From: Mucor racemosus
Lineage: Eukaryota > Mucoromycota > Mucoromycetes > Mucorales > Mucoraceae
Direction of reading: 5' to 3'
Assembly (NCBI GenBank): GCA_027405735.1
Contig: JAPEHQ010000004.1
Span: forward strand, 2,976,001-3,040,000
DNA length: 64,000 nt
Part shown: positions 60,361-64,000 of the stretch, one piece after another
Layout: each line of letters begins with the position of its first letter
Numbering within the stretch: the stretch's first letter is position 1
The notes under the pieces: model-generated
Told to the model about the DNA's origin: nothing
The model's input: the letters and a program-made list of their open reading frames with translations, nothing else
Database searches by the model: none
Position numbers and translations under genes: made by a program

Positions 60361-61708
60361 ATGATTGACTCAATTTTAAGTGGCCGCAGAAGAAGCAGCC
60401 AAACTGCATCTATAGCTGCTGTCTCTATCGAAATACTACCAGAGTTTGGTTGGTCGATTGGAAATGAAAGGCTATTTGGACCTGGTACATTATTTCAAGG
60501 TAAAATATTCATAATCATATACAGTAAAATGCATAATTGAATAATGTGGAGATTAAATTTCAATCGTGATATTAGGCCATGTTGTCGTGAAATGCAAAGA
60601 GCATTCTGCAAGAGCAACTCGACTTCGAATGCATTTTCAAGGCGTAGAATCTATGCTGGCATATGATGTTGGACCAGGAGTTATTCGAACAAATAGTAAT
60701 CAATTGTTTGGTGTTCGACATACACTTTGGAAGAAATTAGATGATGATGATGGTTTAGACGCAATGACAACTTACAGATTCTTGTTTACTGTTCAAATGC
60801 CCTTTGTTCAATTTCCTCCCTCTATGCATCATGAATATTATAGATGCACCTACAAATTATCAGCCTATCTCGATCCTTCATTAGGATATGGTGAAGTACC
60901 TGTCATGTCTCAGGCATACATTAATTATATACCGCTGACAGAAACTAGATTATTAAAATCTCCACTCTATCTAAAAGATTTGAAAAAGACAAAAAAGCAA
61001 ATAGCGTCATCTATGCCATCGGTAACGGTTAAACTAAGTTCTGTTGAATACTTATCCGGTGACACAATACAGGCCACTATTTGCCCCATATTCACAGATA
61101 ACAGCTCCTCGACCGTATACAGTTACCACGTAACTATGAATTTATATCAGATATCAAAATTTACTGCAGATTCAGTGCCTATTCTGACGCAATTAGTAGA
61201 TACACAATCGCACAATGTTGAAATTAAAGATGACAAAAAGAAAGAATTCCGAGTAAGCTTAAAACTACAAGAAGATCTACCTCCCTCGTTTGAATACAGC
61301 AAAATTATGACTCTTACATACAAATTAAAAGTAAAAGTATATATAAAAAAACGGAAAACATCCTTCTCCTCCGTGATGATGCAAAAACCTGAGAATAGCA
61401 AAAAGTTAAAAGAAATGATGACAGCGTTACCGTGGCCGTCTACAGTCATGTCTACTTTTGAAACAGACATCATGGTAGGCACATTGAGTCGTGGTGTTCG
61501 AGCAGGAGATGATCTAAGAGAATATTCCACTTTTCGCAGCGATCAGGTGCCGTCTCCAAGATTCATTAAAGGTATCGAGTATGAAGACGAATTACCACAA
61601 TATGAATCAATAAGGTTGCCCAGCTACACTTTTGAAATTCCCCAGCATTGTACTACTGGTTCAATCATTTCTGGCACTTCGTTAGAAGTTATAAGAAGTA
61701 GTTTATAA
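60361..61708 (+). CDS. Arrestin-domain trafficking adaptor (ART-like)
   Basis: Two exons, 60361-60499 and 60576-61708, give 423 residues; the 76-nt intron joins GPGTLFQGHVVVKCKEHSA in frame. Two beta-sandwich arrestin domains can be followed: the N-terminal one through FGPGTLFQGHVVV, RATRLRMHFQGVE, YRFLFTVQMPF, PPSMHHEYYRCTYKLSAYLD and the C-terminal one from SMPSVTVKLSSVEYLSGDTI to LTYKLKVKVYIKK. The C-terminal tail has ELPQYESIRLPSY, two L-P-x-Y motifs close to the PY motif bound by the WW domains of Rsp5/Nedd4 ubiquitin ligases. Fungal ART proteins link nutrient transporters to Rsp5 for ubiquitination and endocytosis. Which transporter this one serves is unknown. The start at 60361 is the first ATG after an in-frame open stretch that codes for low-complexity Ser-Leu. 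Confidence 0.85.
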
Positions 61709-62605
61709 TCAAAATCATTTATACAGCATAATATTGTTTCAGTAATAAATATATATACCATATACGTTGATTTGATCTACTATGCATATATACATTTGCT
61801 ATTGTCATAAACTAAACGCCGATATGGTAGTATTATAAGACAATAGGCGCATATTATACAGGATATGGTTGAATATATCTGATTGACAGCTTCAAGATCA
61901 TAAAAAGTATATTCATTTATGGTGTTTCCTAGTCAGGTATGGATAGGCGCCGTCATTATTACATGCTGAGATTCGCTTCTATTTGAACAACTACAAAAAA
62001 CAAATACGAGTTAAAATGAAAGTGATAGTTAGTTATCAAACCATATGCAATAAATATATAGTATGATAAGTGTTATTACCCTTTATTCCAAAATATACAG
62101 TAAAGTTCAATCAGTAATTACTAATTGCATTGTGATTATTACTTTAGCCAATACTTGCTATATATATATACGTATTAAGCGTAACTAATATGTAACAAGT
62201 AGTAATATTAAGTATTAATGAATAGATCGAGAGGTTGTGATTAATAAGTTTATTTAAGTAAAAGTATTAATGCGTAAAAGAAGAACAGATATTTTCATTG
62301 AAGCTTAATATCTGTTTTAACTAACGTTTGAATATTTATATGAAATTTGCAACCGAAACTAATTCATGCGTTTGATGAAACAATATGCGCACTTTGGCAA
62401 TGGTTTTTCTCGACACACAGTAAGATGTGGAAGTTTGGAATTATCGTGCCAAAGATGTCAAACGACACATCGCATTATAATTAACCGAGTTTGAGTAAAA
62501 AACGTCCCTCTAAAGCAGTCAAATTCAGTTAGCCATAATACGATGCGTTTGCAATATTTACACGTATATTGTGTTGTGAGCATCGAAACTAAATGAAAAC
62601 CTTTT
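61709..62605. other. Intergenic region with a palindromic MITE
   Basis: AT-rich sequence with no gene; it contains the palindromic element at 62464-62551, about 50 bp before the readable part of the hAT transposase. Confidence 0.5.
62464..62551. mobile_element. Palindromic MITE
   Basis: About 88 bp form an imperfect palindrome: acacatcgcattataattaa at the left pairs with the reverse complement of the right end, tagccataatacgatgcgtt. The centre is taaaaaacgtccctctaaag. The same arm and centre occur at 23227-23290. No target duplication could be fixed with confidence. Confidence 0.6.
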
Positions 62606-63968
62606 ATGGCCACATCAACTCTCACTCCCCAGTACATTTTAGAATGTAAATATGTTGATATTCCTGCGTTGCGAATGATACTCGATAATAAAACACGTTG
62701 GAACTCTAGCTTTTACATGATCAAAAGTGGCCTTCAACAAGTCGAAGCATTTAATGCTACATGTATGCATCGTAGCTTCACTGAAAAACTTGGAAAGTAT
62801 CATTTAAACGATCAAGATGTAGCATACTTGAAGGAAATTGTGAAAGCCTTAGAACCGTTTGAAATTGTATTATGATGGATATCTGGCCAAAAGTAAGTTT
62901 TTTTTTTATATATTTGAATTAGTTAAATGAATAGACATTAACTTTGCAATTTTTATTTTAGATATCCCACAATCAATGAGGTTATTTTTAAATATAACAA
63001 ACTATTTACATTGATAGAGCACAATATAAGGAGGTCATTTAAATATTGTTCTCTCAACCCCACTCCTGGCATCGATCCATGTCGTGTACCTTCTGCTTCT
63101 GGTCTTGCTTGTAGTGGTGCTCAAGCTTTAATGCTAATCAGTTTTGATGAGTTCAAATCAACGTATGGAGAATCCATCAAGAGAATGAATACCACAAGTA
63201 TTCATGACAACGTGGTGAAAGGGTGCTTTTACGTACTTGAAATTGACAAGCTACTACTCAAAAACAGGCACAAGCGACATTTATCCAGTTGCTACAGCAC
63301 TGGGCCCATCATACAGGTTTGATTATTGGAAGTCCGACAATTGTAAATCCGACAATTGGGGCGAACCTTACGAAACACAGGCGGAAGAAGCAGTAAAAAA
63401 TGCTTGGAAAAAGTACAATCCAGATGCCATCAACGAAGCATCTAATCAGTACAATACTTCAATTCCTGATGAATTTGATGAGCAGGATGATAGCGAAGAA
63501 GAGTTTGATTACGAACAGCAAGTGCGCTATGTAAGACGAAAGATAGTACATGAACAATCTCAGAATTACACTGAAAATTTTGTGGATCAGCTAGATATGT
63601 ATATCAAAGCAGCACCACTTCAGCTGCAACAACATCAGGTATTTCAGCAACCACAATCAGTAGATCAAGCTTCTGAAGATGGCATCCTTTGGTGGGAAAG
63701 GGGACTGGAAGAGTCGCATGGACTTAACCCAATTTCAAGGGAGTTAATGTTCTGGAAAACTGCCAGCGTTACTGGATCTTCCAATCTTGCAAATATGGCA
63801 TCAGATTATTTGAGTGTAGTAGCGTCCTCATCAAGTTGTGAAAGAGTATTCGGCAGATCGAAAAGATTTATAGCCAATGAGAGAAATCGCTTGACAAGTG
63901 AGAATATAAAAAATATGATGCTTTTGTCATACTGGGTTGATGAGATTGACAACCTCGAGTCAATTTAG
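62606..63968 (+). pseudogene. Broken hAT-family transposase
   Basis: The first part (62606-62872) carries LDNKTRWNSSFYMIKSGLQQ and VKALEPFEIVL, the RNase-H-like core of hAT transposases. It stops at a TGA (62873-62875); the frame continues after it and, through a GT-AG intron at about 62892-62961, into KYPTINEVIFKYNKLFTLIE. A second break comes near 63230, after which the frame 63237-63968 reads YYSKTGTSDIYPVATAL and ends with the hAT dimerisation domain (DYLSVVASSSSCERVFGR, ERNRLTSENIKNMMLLSYW). N-terminal BED zinc finger and most of the catalytic domain are missing or lie unread upstream. One stop and at least one frameshift make it inactive as written. Confidence 0.8.
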
Positions 63969-64000
63969 TTGCGTCGTTTTTTGGTGTATATATTTCTCTT

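Overview
The window reads as nuclear DNA of a filamentous fungus. It is AT-rich, its genes are cut by short GT-AG introns (about 50-90 nt, often with a CTAAC/CTAAT-like branch site), and its regulatory proteins carry long Gln/Asn tracts. The set of genes (Zn2Cys6 and GATA factors, fungal acetyl-CoA carboxylase, MET2-type homoserine acetyltransferase, arrestin-type adaptor) and the general look suggest an early-diverging, Mucorales-like fungus. That placement is an inference; no marker gene for it lies in the window.

Layout. 1-7.1 kb: the C-terminal end of a coiled-coil protein, a START-domain lipid-binding protein, a dispersed repeat (copy A) and a mitochondrial-type PPR protein. 7.9-20.0 kb: six genes that look like a catabolic cluster for 3-hydroxybenzoate/gentisate: a FAH-family hydrolase, a Zn2Cys6 regulator, a GFA-domain zinc protein, an MFS acid permease, gentisate 1,2-dioxygenase and an FAD-dependent aromatic hydroxylase. 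Two divergent gene pairs in it share a promoter motif, CCAATAGGA-N6-TCCT. 20.0-31.7 kb: a gene-free island of nested repeats with inverted copies B and C of the dispersed repeat near its ends, a direct segmental duplication carrying fragments of a dynein intermediate chain gene, and three LTR-like elements, two of them solo LTRs with 5-bp target duplications and a matching empty site in the sister duplicate.

31.8-38.6 kb: a complete acetyl-CoA carboxylase gene on the minus strand. 38.6-42.8 kb: intergenic, with a foldback-type element whose two arms have each taken a small palindromic insertion. 42.8-44.4 kb: a C2H2 regulator. 44.4-50.0 kb: no gene seen. 50.0-61.7 kb: a coiled-coil hypothetical protein, a small doubtful ORF, a two-finger GATA factor with an upstream ORF, a small secreted six-cysteine protein, the splicing factor Cwc24/RNF113, homoserine O-acetyltransferase and an arrestin-like trafficking adaptor. 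62.4-64 kb: a palindromic MITE and a broken hAT transposase.

How the genes fit together: the hydroxylase would make gentisate, the dioxygenase would open its ring, the FAH-family enzyme would split the product to pyruvate and fumarate (or maleate), the permease would bring in the acid and the Zn2Cys6 factor would switch the set on. The assignments are from protein motifs read by eye; no database search was run. All splice junctions were chosen by hand because they keep frame and domain continuity.
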